From Planctomycetota bacterium (GTDB taxonomy: Bacteria > Planctomycetota > Phycisphaerae > WQYP01), in the NCBI GenBank assembly GCA_021780285.1, contig JAJXZA010000053.1, forward strand, positions 1 to 6,779: 6,779 bases of DNA, in the 5' to 3' direction. A model generated the notes under the pieces. The model searched no databases, was not told where the DNA came from, and saw nothing but the letters and a program-made list of their open reading frames with translations. Positions 1 to 5,010 of the stretch are shown in pieces; position 1 is the stretch's first letter; every line of letters begins with the position of its first letter. The position numbers and the translations under genes are program-made.

Positions 1-18
1 AGAAATAAAGGTAAATAA

Positions 19-40
19 TCGGATGTTGCCGGCCATCCGA
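19..40. other. Hairpin upstream of the first gene
   Basis: A 7-bp perfect inverted repeat (TCGGATG at 19-25, CATCCGA at 34-40) encloses an 8-nt loop and ends 7 nt before the ATG at 48. On the + strand it is followed by an A-rich run, so it is not a + strand terminator. On the - strand it is followed by TTATTTACC, only weakly terminator-like. Its 3' arm carries the only GAG that could act as a ribosome binding site for the first gene. It could be the end of a convergent gene outside the window or a leader structure; the sequence does not decide. Confidence 0.35.
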
Positions 41-47
41 GTAAAAA

Positions 48-383
48 ATGCGCCCAAATCGGTCGCATACGGTCAGGAACCCTCATTTATTGCCTAATTT
101 CGCCACTTTGGCCCGTGAACGGTTACGCGAAAAACCGACCACACCGCGCCGGCGGCATTACAGCGACGCCGAAGTAACCGCGTTTCGCGCCAGAATCGTC
201 ACCATGTTGGTTGAGCATCCGAGTTTGTCAAACTCGCTTTTGGCCCAACGGCTCGGCATTCCGCTTTCATCTTTCAAGGTGCTACGGCTTAACATTTTCG
301 CGCGGCGATGCTTAGCAGAAGGCACAAACCCACACTCGGCGACCGACCGCGACGGGCGGCGCGCATCGGAGGGCAACCTGTGA
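48..383 (+). CDS. Small HTH-containing protein, function unknown
   Basis: This 111-aa protein has a basic, Arg-rich N-terminus (about residues 1-37) and a predicted helix-turn-helix at about 50-86, built around LVEHPSLSN, LAQRLGIP and a following helix ending in FARR. The tail after residue 90 is polar and probably disordered. The likely role is DNA binding, by inference from the HTH pattern only. The pattern LV-HP-N-A-GI-R-F-ARR recurs in the C-terminal part of the protein at 4227-4913, so the two may share a domain family. The ATG at 48 has only a weak upstream GAG as ribosome binding site. An internal ATG at 204 would begin at the HTH itself but has no better site, so I kept the longer form. 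The next gene starts 172 nt downstream. Confidence 0.6.
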   Translation: MRPNRSHTVRNPHLLPNFATLARERLREKPTTPRRRHYSDAEVTAFRARIVTMLVEHPSLSNSLLAQRLGIPLSSFKVLRLNIFARRCLAEGTNPHSATDRDGRRASEGNL

Positions 384-399
384 TTTACCAAAAACACTC

Positions 400-466
400 A
401 TTGGCCGTTTATGGCCGAAAAGTGCGCCAAAACGCCCACAAAACCGCGCTTTATGAAACGGCCAAT
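400..466. repeat. 11-bp inverted repeat in the 384-555 intergenic gap
   Basis: ATTGGCCGTTT at 400-410 is perfectly inverted as AAACGGCCAAT at 456-466, with 45 nt between. The gap also holds a second GGCC at 413-416 and two ACAAAAC/CCAAAAC-type stretches. The 384-555 gap has no convincing ORF and no clear promoter hexamers. The repeat could be a distant operator pair or the base of an RNA stem in the leader of the gene at 556. Confidence 0.4.
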
Positions 467-555
467 AGCTGTTCGCCCTTTTATGAACCTTGCAACTGCT
501 CCGGCGTGCGGTTTGCGTTGAACCCGCGCCGGGGCGTTTTGGAAAGGAACAAACG

Positions 556-1242
556 ATGCTTGACCCTACTTCACCGACTGGCATTTATGCGTTTCACGCG
601 CCAACGCGCCAGCCGGAAGACCCACCTGTGAACACCACCTGCCATCCGGGTATCAAGCCGACCGATTTGGTTGCGGTTCCATCGGCGGATGGAGCAATTT
701 CATACATGCAAAGGCAGGTCGCTGATGGCCGCCGTTACGGCTGGGTTCCGCTGACGGCTGAACAAAGCCGGGCTGCGTCGTTGAGTTTGCGAGCCAACAA
801 AGAATCGGCCGCCCGTTTTGCCGAGGCCGCACAAAAATATTGGCAACATGTGGTCAAGATTGCCGATGGTGTTGAGCTTTCCGGCGAGCAGTTGGCTGAT
901 TTTCAGCGAGTACGCTTCATGCTTTCACGCGAGCATGATAATGACCTGGCCTCCGACTTGCAGGTTGCAAAGCGCGCCGCCGAAGCGCGTGCCTGGTTGC
1001 TGGAGCACGCCGACGATTCCTCAAAACTGAAAAAGGCCGAGCAAACCGTTGCCCGGATTGAAAACGAACTGGCTGAATATCTGAAAAACATCCGCCAGAA
1101 AGCCGAGCCTCATCATAAGTCGCTGCAGGCATTGCAAAACGCTGCCCTGCAAGCGCCCTATCAGCAACGCGCTGCGGCGGCGCTGGACGTGCCGCTTTCC
1201 GGCAAAGCGACGCCGCCGGCAAACTTGCCCGTGCGATGGTGA
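556..1242 (+). CDS. Unrecognised protein with a coiled-coil C-terminal half
   Basis: I do not recognise this protein. The ATG at 556 is chosen because an AAGGA motif (544-548) lies 7 nt upstream; an in-frame TTG at 490 would add 22 residues but has no such site. The 228-aa product has a Pro-rich N-terminus (1-45), a short mixed region with YGWVPLT (61-67), and a long charged, Ala-rich helical region (about 85-200) with heptad-like spacing, best at 155-198, that predicts a coiled coil. There is no signal peptide or membrane segment. It lies between a small HTH protein and a putative metalloprotease and is followed within 10 nt by a strong terminator-like hairpin, so it probably ends a transcription unit. 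A structural or scaffold role is possible, but nothing here shows it. Confidence 0.7.
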   Translation: MLDPTSPTGIYAFHAPTRQPEDPPVNTTCHPGIKPTDLVAVPSADGAISYMQRQVADGRRYGWVPLTAEQSRAASLSLRANKESAARFAEAAQKYWQHVVKIADGVELSGEQLADFQRVRFMLSREHDNDLASDLQVAKRAAEARAWLLEHADDSSKLKKAEQTVARIENELAEYLKNIRQKAEPHHKSLQALQNAALQAPYQQRAAAALDVPLSGKATPPANLPVRW

Positions 1243-1251
1243 CTTTTGGGC

Positions 1252-1306
1252 CGCGGGGCTGGCGGCGTGCGTTGTCTCCGTGCGACCGCTGGCTCCGCGT
1301 TTTTTT
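1252..1306 (+). terminator. Strong terminator-like hairpin just before the protease gene
   Basis: The arm CGCGGGGCTGGCGG (1252-1265) pairs along all 14 positions with CCGCTGGCTCCGCG (1286-1299), using three G-U pairs, and is followed by seven T residues (1300-1306). The loop is 20 nt. This has the form of a Rho-independent terminator on the + strand. The next start codon (ATG 1319) is only 12 nt past the T run, leaving no room for a separate promoter between them. It may therefore act as an attenuator for the next gene as well as a terminator for the previous one. Confidence 0.75.
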
Positions 1307-1318
1307 GGATGCAGAATT

Positions 1319-1882
1319 ATGAACAATACGCAGCGCGAGATTGCTAAAATTGCATGGCACGAGGGCGCCCATATTTTACTGTTGCTTGCAACGGGCGGCA
1401 GCGCGCGGCGCGCGACCCTGCGGCTCATTCATGGCGCCGTCATTGGCAGGGTTTGGCCCGCGCCTCGCCCTGGTGCATCAGTGGCGGAAAGCGTTGCAGC
1501 GATTGCCGCGGGCGATGTTGCCACCATTCGCTACACCGGGGCGGGTTTGCGTGTTGGCCCGTTAAATCGCTATCGGCGCGTTTTGTCGCCGCAGGTTTCA
1601 CAACAAGTGAAGCTGGACATTGCACTGTACAAGCCACAAAAAACCGGGGCCGTATCTGGCTCCCGTTTCGACGGCGACGACGGGCGCGTTGACTCGCTTC
1701 TGCAGTTGATTCCGGCGACCCGACGCGACGCCGTGCTGATGGATGGCATGAAACTGGTTGATAGAACGCTGCGGGCTTACCCAAACACGCTGCGGCAGAT
1801 TTCGCAATTGCTGCTGGACAAAAGCACGCTGACCGCCGCCGACCTTGAGCGGTTCAGAATCAGGTTTAAGCGACGGGTATAG
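1319..1882 (+). CDS. Putative FtsH-like (M41-type) zinc metalloprotease domain protein
   Basis: The product is 187 aa from the ATG at 1319; a GTG at 1280 would add 13 residues but lies inside the terminator hairpin. Near the N-terminus is W13-HEGAH (14-18), an HExxH zinc-binding motif with H14 and H18 as ligands and E15 as catalytic base, followed by a hydrophobic run and GG, as in the HEAGHxLVA...G start of the FtsH peptidase domain. A segment around AAIAAGDVA (60-68) resembles the AGRAAEE helix. GDDGRVDSLL (119-128) is a plausible place for the third, acidic ligand (D121 or D125). The end, LRQISQLLLDKSTLTAADL (158-176), resembles the last FtsH helices. Unlike FtsH there is no membrane segment and no AAA+ domain. 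The family call rests on motif order only. The ribosome binding site is weak (GGA at 1307-1309). Confidence 0.6.
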   Translation: MNNTQREIAKIAWHEGAHILLLLATGGSARRATLRLIHGAVIGRVWPAPRPGASVAESVAAIAAGDVATIRYTGAGLRVGPLNRYRRVLSPQVSQQVKLDIALYKPQKTGAVSGSRFDGDDGRVDSLLQLIPATRRDAVLMDGMKLVDRTLRAYPNTLRQISQLLLDKSTLTAADLERFRIRFKRRV

Positions 1883-2042
1883 TGATGAAAATATATGGAT
1901 ATTTTTCGTCAAAGTAATTTTACCGATATAAAACGGTGCGCGGTTTACGATTTGCGTTCTTTGACAAAGTTTACAAATGCGAAAAACGGCTAAACTAAAC
2001 TTCAATCCTCTTGAATCGCCCGAAAAATGCGGGCCAAACACG

Positions 2043-2072
2043 CCGGCGAGGTTTAGCTGCCGCCGGGTTTTT
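2043..2072 (+). terminator. Intrinsic terminator before the integration module
   Basis: CCGGCG (2043-2048) pairs with CGCCGG (2061-2066) across a 12-nt loop, followed by G and five T residues (2068-2072). It insulates the promoter that begins 10 nt downstream. It is about 160 nt past the stop of the protease gene. The stretch between (1883-2042) is AT-rich with no ORF I can support. It has an imperfect AT-rich hairpin at about 1884-1910 and a small dyad CTTTGACAAAG at 1959-1969. Confidence 0.65.
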
Positions 2073-2081
2073 GCAAGATGC

Positions 2082-2110
2082 TTGACAAGATGGCCACCAT
2101 AGGCGATAAT
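2082..2110 (+). promoter_or_regulatory. Sigma70-type promoter for repressor and integrase
   Basis: A perfect -35 hexamer TTGACA (2082-2087) is followed by a 17-nt spacer and GATAAT (2105-2110), one mismatch from TATAAT. The expected transcription start is about 2116-2118, directly before the ATG at 2119. The spacer contains a short dyad ATGG-CCA-CCAT (2090-2100), and CAAGATG occurs twice, at 2074-2080 and 2086-2092, flanking the -35 box. These are natural candidates for operator sites of the repressor encoded immediately downstream, which would make the pair autoregulated. Confidence 0.8.
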
Positions 2111-2118
2111 TGTCTTAT

Positions 2119-2319
2119 ATGAAAACGAAAAGCATGACTGACGTACTCAAACAAACATTGCGGGCCAGTGGTTTAACGGTGTATCGCGTGAGCAAGGACA
2201 CTGGTATTGAATCGGCGACGATATACCGATTCCTGGCGGGCCGAACTTCCCTGCGCCTCGATTGTGCCGACAAGATTGCGGCTTATTTGAACCTGGAACT
2301 TGTTGAGCGAAAGGGCTAA
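2119..2319 (+). CDS. Cro/C1-type (Xre-like) HTH regulator
   Basis: This 66-aa protein is almost entirely one lambda-repressor-like HTH domain. Helices 2 and 3 fall at about residues 20-42 (TVYRVSKDTGIESATIYRFLAG), with the sequence SKDTGIESATIYRFLAG matching the recognition-helix region and a last helix at about 48-60. It should bind an operator as a dimer, most likely at its own promoter, and so control the integrase that follows 2 nt after its stop. The start is unusual: ATG 2119 lies 1-3 nt from the predicted transcription start, so the mRNA would be leaderless. Alternatives are TTG 2110, inside the -10 box and unlikely, and ATG 2134, giving 61 aa with a leader of about 17 nt. None has a clear Shine-Dalgarno sequence. 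In these elements such a gene is a usual partner of the integrase. Confidence 0.82.
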   Translation: MKTKSMTDVLKQTLRASGLTVYRVSKDTGIESATIYRFLAGRTSLRLDCADKIAAYLNLELVERKG

Positions 2320-2321
2320 TC

Positions 2322-3629
2322 ATGGCAAGCGTAAGCAACGACGGCAACGGACTGAAAAGAATCCAGTTTGTTTTTAACGGCCAACGCAAGGCCGTAAGGC
2401 TTGGCAAGTACTCGCTTAAAAAGGCCGAAACAATCTGCCGGCATATCGAGGAACTTGCTGGCTCAAAACTTTCCGGCCAACCGCTGGACGCCGCTACGGC
2501 GCTTTGGTTGGCAGGTGTCGGCGACATACTGCATAAACGACTGGCTGCCGCGGGGCTTTGCGAGCCGCGCGAAAAGCTGGCGGCAGTGACAATCAGCCGG
2601 TTTACCGAACAATTCATTGGCGGACTTGTTGACGCCAAGCCGCGTACCGCCGTCAATCTTGGCCAAACCCGCCGGGTACTGTTGGAGTTTTTCGGCGATT
2701 GCCCGATGCAGAGCGTAACGCCTGAAAAGGTTGCCGATTTTCAAAAGCACCTGATGGGGCGTTTTGCCGAAGCCACCTATCGCCGCCATTTAGGTCGCGG
2801 CCGGCAATTGTGGCGGGCCGCCGCCAAGCGTAAGTTGTTTGCCGGCGAAAACCCATTTAGCGAAGTGTCTACAACCGTGCGCGGCAATCGGGAGCGACGC
2901 CGGTTTATCCCGCGCGAAGTAATCGAAAAGTGTATTGCCGCCGCGCCTGATGCCCAGTGGCGATTGATAATCGCTTTAAGCCGTTACGGTGGCTTGCGTT
3001 GCCCAAGCGAAACATTGGCGTTGACGTGGGACTGCATAAATTGGGAGCATAACCGTATCCGCGTACCAAGCCCGAAAACTGAAAACCATGCGGGTAAAGA
3101 TTGCCGTATCATCCCGATGTTTCCTGAACTCAGAAAGCACCTGCTGGATGTTTTTACCGAATCCGCGCCGGGCGTGCCTTGGGTTATCACGCGATACCGC
3201 CATGCGAGCGTCAATCTGCGGACAACATTCCTGAAAATCATCCATCGGGCCGGCGAAAAGCCTTGGCCGAAACTGTTTCACAATCTGCGGGCTTCAAGGG
3301 CCACCGAACTATGCGAAGCCTACCCGGCGCACGTTGTAGCGGATTGGCTGGGCCATAGTGAAGCCATTGCCCAAGAGCACTACCTAAGCACCACCGATGC
3401 ACACTTTGAACGGGCCATTGCCGAGCCTGAAAATGAGCCGTCCAGCGCGCTCAAAAAAGCGGCGCAGAAAGCGGCGCAGTATGGGGCGAAACCGGACTAC
3501 ACCGAGCCGCAAGGCGAAGATGACGCCATGCAAAAAACCCAATATTTACTGGACAATGCGAATACATGCGAGAGTGTACATATAACCACACTACCCCCAA
3601 CCGGATTCGAACCGGTGTATGCAGACTGA
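2322..3629 (+). CDS. int: Tyrosine recombinase / integrase
   Basis: The 435-aa product cuts and rejoins DNA at the element's attachment site. An N-terminal arm-binding-like region (about 1-85) precedes a SAM-like core-binding domain (about 88-185) and the catalytic domain (about 193-365). All catalytic residues are visible: R226 in GGLRCPSE, K252 in SPKTENH, H320 and R323 in HNLR, H345 in WLGHS, and nucleophile Y354 in EHYLST. The style of these motifs is typical of planctomycete integrases. After the catalytic domain is a linker rich in Lys, Ala and Gln (KKAAQKAAQ). The last residues, LPPTGFEPVYAD, are encoded by the reverse complement of a tRNA 3' end, so the attachment site lies inside the gene. 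The start ATG has AAGGG 6 nt upstream (2311-2315). It is probably co-transcribed with the HTH gene 2 nt before it. Confidence 0.95.
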   Translation: MASVSNDGNGLKRIQFVFNGQRKAVRLGKYSLKKAETICRHIEELAGSKLSGQPLDAATALWLAGVGDILHKRLAAAGLCEPREKLAAVTISRFTEQFIGGLVDAKPRTAVNLGQTRRVLLEFFGDCPMQSVTPEKVADFQKHLMGRFAEATYRRHLGRGRQLWRAAAKRKLFAGENPFSEVSTTVRGNRERRRFIPREVIEKCIAAAPDAQWRLIIALSRYGGLRCPSETLALTWDCINWEHNRIRVPSPKTENHAGKDCRIIPMFPELRKHLLDVFTESAPGVPWVITRYRHASVNLRTTFLKIIHRAGEKPWPKLFHNLRASRATELCEAYPAHVVADWLGHSEAIAQEHYLSTTDAHFERAIAEPENEPSSALKKAAQKAAQYGAKPDYTEPQGEDDAMQKTQYLLDNANTCESVHITTLPPTGFEPVYAD

Positions 3630-3637
3630 GAATCTGA
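3592..3637 (-). other. Attachment site: 3' half of a tRNA-Glu(CTC) gene
   Basis: Read on the - strand this is the 3' half of a class I tRNA. The anticodon arm (3637-3621) has loop TTCTCAG with anticodon CTC (Glu), followed by a 4-nt variable loop ATAC. The T arm (3616-3600) is ACCGG-TTCGAAT-CCGGT, with a canonical loop. The 3' acceptor strand is TGGGGGT (3599-3593) with discriminator A (3592). Four of five anticodon stem pairs form; position 27 (3637) does not pair with 43, so identity with the host tRNA probably stops near there. No D arm or 5' acceptor strand follows above 3637, so this is a fragment, not a functional gene. The usual explanation is a phage attP or att duplicate. The Glu identity is less certain than the tRNA origin, because acceptor position 72 is T. 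Confidence 0.75.
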
Positions 3638-3642
3638 TTAAC

Positions 3643-3816
3643 ATGCCTCAAAACGCCAATAAAAGCGATGTTTCTGACGAAGCGCGCACCACTAATGCAC
3701 CAAAAGTACCTGAAAATGACCCTGAACTGGCTCAAGTCTTGGCGACGTGGCCTACGCTTTCGCCGGCAATCCGGCAGGCGATTGCGAGCATGGCCAAGGC
3801 GTCCGCCGGGAAATAA
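3643..3816 (+). CDS. Small protein downstream of the att site (WPxLxxxI motif)
   Basis: The protein is 57 aa from ATG 3643; an in-frame ATG at 3619 would add 8 residues but lies inside the tRNA fragment with no ribosome binding site. The first half is polar (Asn, Asp, Glu). The second half, DPELAQVLATWPTLSPAIRQ and onward, forms a compact amphipathic helix pair. I associate this core (D-LA-V--WP-L---IR--I--M) with small ORFs that follow integrases in Planctomycetota; that is memory, not a search. It is in another frame from the integrase and overlaps it only if the 3619 start is used. No function is known to me. If recombination occurs inside the tRNA fragment, integration would separate this gene from the integrase. 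The ribosome binding site is weak. Confidence 0.6.
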   Translation: MPQNANKSDVSDEARTTNAPKVPENDPELAQVLATWPTLSPAIRQAIASMAKASAGK

Positions 3817-3834
3817 CGGGCCGGCCCTTCGATG

Positions 3835-3861
3835 GTATGGCGAACCCCGTACACTTTTTTT
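3835..3861 (+). terminator. Terminator-like hairpin after the integration module
   Basis: GTATGG (3835-3840) pairs with CCGTAC (3847-3852), including one G-U pair, across a 6-nt loop. Two bases later come seven T residues (3855-3861). It would end the repressor-integrase-small ORF transcript. The Shine-Dalgarno of the next gene starts 4 nt after the T run, so the next gene depends on read-through unless a promoter overlaps the hairpin. A perfect 10-bp palindrome, GGGCCGGCCC (3818-3827), lies directly after the preceding stop codon. Confidence 0.55.
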
Positions 3862-3877
3862 GATAAGGATTTTTACC

Positions 3878-4123
3878 TTGGACGCCGCAAAGATGAAAAA
3901 TGGTGAAAACGGACGCTTCCCACGAGGCAACAAGGCTGCGGCAGGGCATGGACGGCCACGAGGTTCACGCCGGGAACTGCGGGACTTGTTGGCAGGTCGC
4001 AAGCCGCTGGATGATTTTAAGGCTGCGATTCTCGCCGACTGGGAGCGAGCACGGCAGGGCAATCTGAAAGCCCTGCACCGGGTTGTTTCGGTTGTGACGG
4101 CTTTCGAGAGTGTAGTAAAATAA
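3878..4123 (+). CDS. 81-aa basic protein with GRFxxGN...GRPxGS motif
   Basis: I chose the TTG start at 3878 because AAGGA (3865-3869) lies 8 nt upstream. ATG 3893 would give 76 aa but has no such site, and the frame open further upstream is a shadow of the previous gene. Residues 12-30 (GRFPRGNKAAAGHGRPRGS) match the Gly/Arg/Pro-rich N-terminal motif seen in many phage-related small proteins (DUF5681-like). The rest is a helical region with LLAGRKPLDDFKAAILADW and NLKALHRVV. The basic motif suggests contact with nucleic acid, by inference. No catalytic residues are evident. It lies between a terminator-like hairpin and a long structured intergenic region. Confidence 0.65.
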   Translation: MDAAKMKNGENGRFPRGNKAAAGHGRPRGSRRELRDLLAGRKPLDDFKAAILADWERARQGNLKALHRVVSVVTAFESVVK

Positions 4124-4132
4124 TATTCGGGA

Positions 4133-4221
4133 GCCGCCTTGCAAGCGGCGAACTGGCCCGGCGCTCTGCGAGCATCACCTGCCGCGCGGAGCGCTGGGCC
4201 GGCCCGGTAATAAGGCAGGTG
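4133..4221 (+). promoter_or_regulatory. Structured leader with possible SD-covering pseudoknot
   Basis: The gap 4124-4226 is almost all secondary structure. Hairpin 1 has 5 bp: GCCGC (4133-4137) with GCGGC (4145-4149), loop 7 nt. Hairpin 2 is long: 4153-4170 pairs with 4185-4202 at all 18 positions, three of them G-U, around a 14-nt loop. Inside that loop CACCTGCC (4176-4183) is perfectly complementary to GGCAGGTG (4214-4221), which contains the Shine-Dalgarno of the gene at 4227. That pairing would form an H-type pseudoknot covering the ribosome binding site. There is no T run, so this is not an ordinary terminator. Translational control of the next gene is an inference from the pairing. A DNA-level cruciform or binding site is the alternative; the 3' arm overlaps a second GGGCCGGCCC palindrome (4196-4205). 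Confidence 0.6.
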
Positions 4222-4226
4222 CAACA

Positions 4227-4913
4227 ATGGATTTATCGAAACACAAAAAAGCTCGTTGGCTAGCAAGACAAATCATTGAAGCATGGGAATCCAAAAGTCC
4301 CAGCGTGGACGATACATTGTCACAATCAGAAAGTGAAGACGTAGATGGCGTTCCTTGCAAAAATATCCTGACCGAAGATATTGTGGATTTTATCCGCCGC
4401 CGTGACGCCGAGGGCTTGAATGATGCGCTGCAAATCCTAGACATTGAAAAGGGCGACCCAGAGTTGCTATTACCGTGTGAGTTTCTGCGCACGGTTGATG
4501 GCCGCCCGTTTGGCTTTGTGATCTGTGATAAGGCGTCCAGGCAGAGCCGCAAAAGGGAGTTGGCAAAGGCCATCGAATCATTTGCTAGTCCTAAGCCTAC
4601 CGCTGGGGCTGCGGCCAAGCCGGCCAAACAAAAGCCGAAACGTGGCGATGCACAATCGTTGTGTATTGCGTCGCTGGTTAAACATCCGCACTGGACAAAT
4701 AAACAAATCGCCGCGCATGTAGGGATAAATCCGGCCACAATTACGAAAGCGCGTATGCCGCAATTCTTCAATGCCCGCCGTGCTGCATCAGGCACAAGCG
4801 CCGATTTGCCGCGTGGAGCGAAGGCCTGCTATGACGACGGCGACGACGGCCACCTTGAGGCAACCTACCGAGAGGATGGCGGCGTAAACTCTATGCCAAG
4901 CGACGACGATTGA
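4227..4913 (+). CDS. Protein with C-terminal HTH, probable DNA-binding accessory protein
   Basis: The 228-aa product has an acidic N-terminal helical region (1-75; KHKKARWLARQIIEAWE, then an acidic stretch), a mixed section with LLPCEFLRTVDGRPFGFVI (81-99), and an Ala/Lys/Pro-rich linker (122-139). A predicted HTH follows at about 147-183, with LVKHPHWTNKQIAAHVGINP, then a recognition helix ending in FFNARR. The tail is very acidic (YDDGDD, SDDD). The HTH resembles the domain of the protein at 48-383. The role is probably DNA binding with a separate N-terminal partner domain; the target is unknown. The ATG at 4227 has AGGTG 5 nt upstream (4217-4221), the sequence that can pair with the loop of the leader hairpin. 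I do not recognise the family. Confidence 0.72.
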   Translation: MDLSKHKKARWLARQIIEAWESKSPSVDDTLSQSESEDVDGVPCKNILTEDIVDFIRRRDAEGLNDALQILDIEKGDPELLLPCEFLRTVDGRPFGFVICDKASRQSRKRELAKAIESFASPKPTAGAAAKPAKQKPKRGDAQSLCIASLVKHPHWTNKQIAAHVGINPATITKARMPQFFNARRAASGTSADLPRGAKACYDDGDDGHLEATYREDGGVNSMPSDDD

Positions 4914-4988
4914 GCCTCGATATGTTTACTTTTGTGTTTATCCAAAAACGCTAAAAAGCCTAATTCTATTGGCGATTCTTCGCCTTGA

Positions 4989-5010
4989 TATGTTTATCGT
5001 ATGTTTATCG
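4989..5010 (+). repeat. Tandem 11-bp repeats in an AT-rich regulatory stretch
   Basis: TATGTTTATCG occurs twice in perfect tandem (4989-4999 and 5000-5010). A related copy TATGTTTAC starts at 4921 and a weaker one, GTGTTTATC, at 4934. GATATGTTTA is found identically at 4919-4928 and 4987-4996. The 11-bp period would place the copies on the same face of DNA. They lie in the AT-rich gap 4914-5033, which also has a small GGCGA-TTCT-TCGCC hairpin (4971-4984), upstream of the Xis-like/primase-like operon. They could be operators for the HTH protein at 5191, excisionase sites, or iteron-like origin repeats. I found no convincing promoter hexamers here. Confidence 0.6.

Noticed and set aside
453..521. 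22-codon ORF in the 384-555 gap
   Set aside because: No Shine-Dalgarno and no conserved feature; probably chance.
308..631. + strand frame of 107 codons overlapping the first two genes
   Set aside because: Cysteine- and Arg-rich random-looking product, no ribosome binding site, covers the intergenic inverted repeat.
917..1428. Two - strand frames of 151 and 135 codons opposite the coiled-coil and protease genes
   Set aside because: No ribosome binding site, Arg-rich low-complexity products, and both cover the terminator hairpin; they look like shadows.
1884..1910. AT-rich hairpin after the protease gene as a terminator
   Set aside because: Stem is almost all A-T with a bulge and no T run after it; too weak to call.
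1961..1996. Second TTGACA at 1961 as a promoter
   Set aside because: No acceptable -10 at 16-18 nt spacing; the nearest AT-rich hexamer is 24 nt away, and a terminator follows.
3592..3670. A complete functional tRNA-Glu gene on the - strand
   Set aside because: The D arm and the 5' acceptor strand (would need CCCCCA) are absent above 3637.
3668..3877. Upstream extension of the 81-aa gene to ATG 3668
   Set aside because: The added 70 residues are an out-of-frame shadow of the small post-att gene and read through the terminator-like hairpin; the TTG at 3878 has a proper AAGGA.
3451..4266. Long - strand open frame (271 codons) across the att region
   Set aside because: It is antisense to the integrase end, two small genes and a structured leader; its composition is Arg/Pro/Ser-rich nonsense without recognisable domains, and a G+C-rich sequence readily leaves such frames open.
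4921..5010. CRISPR array
   Set aside because: Repeats are only 11 bp, directly abutting or irregularly spaced, without unique spacers or cas genes.
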